A DNA stretch of 64,000 nucleotides, from contig NZ_JABVZR010000003.1 of the NCBI RefSeq assembly GCF_017163935.1, positions 62,001-126,000 of the forward strand, in the 5' to 3' direction. The notes below the pieces were generated by a model. That model did no database searches and was not told the origin of the DNA. It was given only the letters and a program-made list of their open reading frames with translations. The DNA comes from Novosphingobium terrae (GTDB lineage: Bacteria > Pseudomonadota > Alphaproteobacteria > Sphingomonadales > Sphingomonadaceae). A program made the translations under genes and the position numbers. Positions 62,225 through 64,000 of the stretch are shown here, piece by piece (position 1 is the first letter of the stretch; every line of letters starts with the position of its first letter).

Positions 62225-63464
62225 GATGCCCCGGCGATTGTCCGCTCTCCTTGCCGTGACAGCGGCCTTCCTTTGCCCGGCTGTGGCACTGGCACAGAAC
62301 CCGAGTTGGGTCGGGACCTGGATGGCAAGCCCGCAACCGGTCTGGAATGCGAACTTCGCCTTCCCGACCAAGATTCCTGCCAGTGTTAAGGACAAAACCT
62401 TCCGCCAGATCGTCCGGATCGGCCTCGGCGGTTCACAAGTTCGCCTCGTGTTTTCCAACACCTATGGCGATGCGCCGTTCCGGATCGGCGCGGCGAGTGT
62501 CGCGCTGACGGGTTCCGGCAGCGCTTCCGTCGAAGGCGTGCTGCATGCCGTCACGTTCGGCGGACAGACAGCAGCCGTCATTGCCCCCGGTACGCAACTA
62601 ATCAGCGATCCGATCGCGATGCCGGTCGCCGATCAGGCGCGCCTTGCTGTCTCCGCCTGGCTTCCGGACGAAACGCCGCTCAGAACCTTCCACTGGGATG
62701 GTCGCCAGAGCGCCTGGTTCGCTGATGGCGATCTCACCCAATCATCGACCTTTCCGACGAACGAGCGGACCGACGCCCGCATCCTGCTGAGCGAGGTTTT
62801 GGTCGACGCTGCCAATACTGGAGCGGTGGTTGTGATCGGAGATTCAATCACCGATGGAAATGGCGCGACGGTCGACGCCGATACCCGCTGGCCCGACTTC
62901 CTCAGCCGGCGCATTGCGCCCCACCACGTCGCGATCCTCAATGCCGGCATTTCCGGCGCCCGTCTGCTCGAAGACAAAATGGGCGTGAACGCCCTCGCCC
63001 GCCTCGATCGTGACGTGTTCGCCCAGCCCGATGTGAAGGCGATCATTCTGCTGATCGGCATCAACGACATCGCCTGGCCCGGCACCGCTTTTGCGCGCAA
63101 GCAGGACCGGCCAACCGCCGACGCGATGATCGCCGGATACCGTCAGATCATCGAGCAGGCCCACACGCGTCATATCCGGGTGATCGGGTCGACATTGACA
63201 CCCTTCGCAGGCGCGCTCTCCGGCACGCCGCTCGGCGACTATTTCAGCCCGGAGAAGGACCTGCTTCGCCAGGAGATCAACCGCTGGATTCGCACGAGCG
63301 GCGCATTCGACGCGGTGGTCGATTTCGACAAACTGCTGCGCGATCCGGCCCACCCCGAGCGGATCGCGCCCGCCTTCGATTCCGGCGATCATCTTCACCC
63401 CGGCGACAAGGGCAATGCAGCGATGGCGGACGCCATCGACCCGCGCACGCTGCTGGGTCGCTGA
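62214..63464 (+). CDS. Secreted SGNH/GDSL hydrolase
   Basis: 416 residues. A signal peptide (LSALLAVTAAFLCPAVALAQ) precedes an N-terminal beta domain (about residues 30-200) and the SGNH domain. The catalytic Ser is in VVIGDSITDGNG (block I), the oxyanion residues are in LNAGISGARL (Gly, block II) and LLIGINDIAWPG (Asn, block III), and Asp and His are in DHLHPGDKGNAAMAD (block V). The layout fits GDSL esterases acting on acyl or acetyl groups of polysaccharides or plant esters. It overlaps the MFS gene by 11 bases and is co-transcribed with it and the aldo/keto reductase. Confidence 0.95.
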   Translation: MSVKMPRRLSALLAVTAAFLCPAVALAQNPSWVGTWMASPQPVWNANFAFPTKIPASVKDKTFRQIVRIGLGGSQVRLVFSNTYGDAPFRIGAASVALTGSGSASVEGVLHAVTFGGQTAAVIAPGTQLISDPIAMPVADQARLAVSAWLPDETPLRTFHWDGRQSAWFADGDLTQSSTFPTNERTDARILLSEVLVDAANTGAVVVIGDSITDGNGATVDADTRWPDFLSRRIAPHHVAILNAGISGARLLEDKMGVNALARLDRDVFAQPDVKAIILLIGINDIAWPGTAFARKQDRPTADAMIAGYRQIIEQAHTRHIRVIGSTLTPFAGALSGTPLGDYFSPEKDLLRQEINRWIRTSGAFDAVVDFDKLLRDPAHPERIAPAFDSGDHLHPGDKGNAAMADAIDPRTLLGR

Positions 63465-63494
63465 ACACCTCCTCCCCGTCCTAAGGATCATGAC

Positions 63495-64000
63495 ATGAAC
63501 TATCGCTTCCTCGGCCGTTCCGGCCTCAAGGTTCCGGTGCTGAGCTTTGGCACGGGCACGTTCGGCGGCACTGGGCCGCTGTTCGGCGCCTGGGGCAATA
63601 CCGGGGCGACCGAGGCGCGCCGCCTCGTCGATATCTGCCTCGAAGCCGGCGTCAATCTGTTCGATACCGCCGATGTCTATTCCAACGGGGCGTCGGAGGA
63701 AGTGCTTGGCACGGCCCTCAAGGGACGGCGCTCCGATGCCTTGATCTCGACCAAGACGAGCCTGCCGATGGGTGACGGCCCGAACGACGCGGGCTCATCG
63801 CGTTTCCGACTGATCGGCGCCGTCGAAGCCGCCTTGAAGCGACTGGGCACCGACTATATCGATCTTCTGCAACTCCACGCCTTTGACGCGATGACCCCGA
63901 TGGAGGAGGTGCTCTCGACGCTCGACACGCTCGTCCGTGACGGCAAGGTCCGATATGTCGGGGTTTCCAACTTCTCGGGCTGGCAGGTCATGAAGGCGCT
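63495..64000 (+). CDS. Aldo/keto reductase (3' end outside window)
   Basis: The first 168 codons are present. The family core is visible: RFLGRSGLKVPVLSFGTGTF, FDTADVYSNGASEEVLGTAL (catalytic Asp and Tyr), ISTKTSLPMG (catalytic Lys), and DYIDLLQLHAFDAMTPMEE (catalytic His), ending in VRYVGVSNFSGWQVMKAL. AKRs reduce aldehydes and ketones with NADPH. AAGGA lies seven bases before the ATG; an overlapping ATG five bases earlier reads ATG-ACA-TGA and is not the start. It follows the SGNH gene by 30 bases. Confidence 0.93.
   Translation, partial: MNYRFLGRSGLKVPVLSFGTGTFGGTGPLFGAWGNTGATEARRLVDICLEAGVNLFDTADVYSNGASEEVLGTALKGRRSDALISTKTSLPMGDGPNDAGSSRFRLIGAVEAALKRLGTDYIDLLQLHAFDAMTPMEEVLSTLDTLVRDGKVRYVGVSNFSGWQVMKA

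Overview
The window reads as chromosome of a GC-rich alphaproteobacterium, most probably a sphingomonad (Sphingomonadales, Novosphingobium/Sphingobium-like). Support comes from an EcfG-type general-stress sigma factor with a matching GGAAC-N16-GTT promoter, a DUF6771-like small protein, a PA2169-type four-helix protein, and the overall gene style. The genus is inferred from gene content; no rRNA or tRNA is present to confirm it.

Positions 1-17 kb form a stress and envelope island: a partial EcfG-like sigma factor, YihY/BrkB membrane protein, MscS channel, two short-chain dehydrogenases, a GH15 glucoamylase/trehalase-like enzyme, DUF1810 and DUF2383 proteins, a small lipoprotein, a solo LuxR helix-turn-helix, a tightly overlapping three-gene operon (histidine phosphatase, NAD(P)HX dehydratase, 762-residue unknown), an iron-containing redox enzyme and a 59-residue acidic protein. 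From 17 to 25 kb coding density drops: an apparently decayed stretch, an AbiEi-like orphan antitoxin, several very small proteins, a GNAT acetyltransferase and a metallophosphoesterase.

From 25 to 28.5 kb lie a LysR/alcohol-dehydrogenase pair and a TetR gene divergent from a halohydrin-dehalogenase-like SDR, with two palindromic operators between them. From 29 to 37.3 kb is a two-partner secretion locus: a TpsB pore and a 2157-residue TpsA adhesin with GLUG motifs and twelve consecutive 264-bp (88-residue) YDG/MBG-type repeats. From 37.5 to 50.5 kb are metabolic and detoxification genes: hydrolases, a tautomerase, a TPP riboswitch with thiD, a lone pdhA next to a Gdx/SugE-like exporter, regulators, a NUDIX hydrolase, two glutathione transferases, and an HxlR/NmrA-like pair with strong dyad operators.

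The most striking cluster is 50.8-59.8 kb, all on the + strand: an AraC regulator, a small unknown protein, a complete NodT/EmrB/EmrA-type tripartite exporter, a fusion of an antibiotic-biosynthesis-monooxygenase-like domain to a diaminopimelate-epimerase-like domain that has lost its second catalytic cysteine, a methyltransferase, a PhzF-like isomerase with an apparent Tat signal, and a YbaK-type tRNA-editing protein. I propose it makes, modifies or detoxifies and exports an amino-acid-like compound. The right edge holds a LysR gene divergent from an MFS transporter, a secreted SGNH hydrolase and a truncated aldo/keto reductase.
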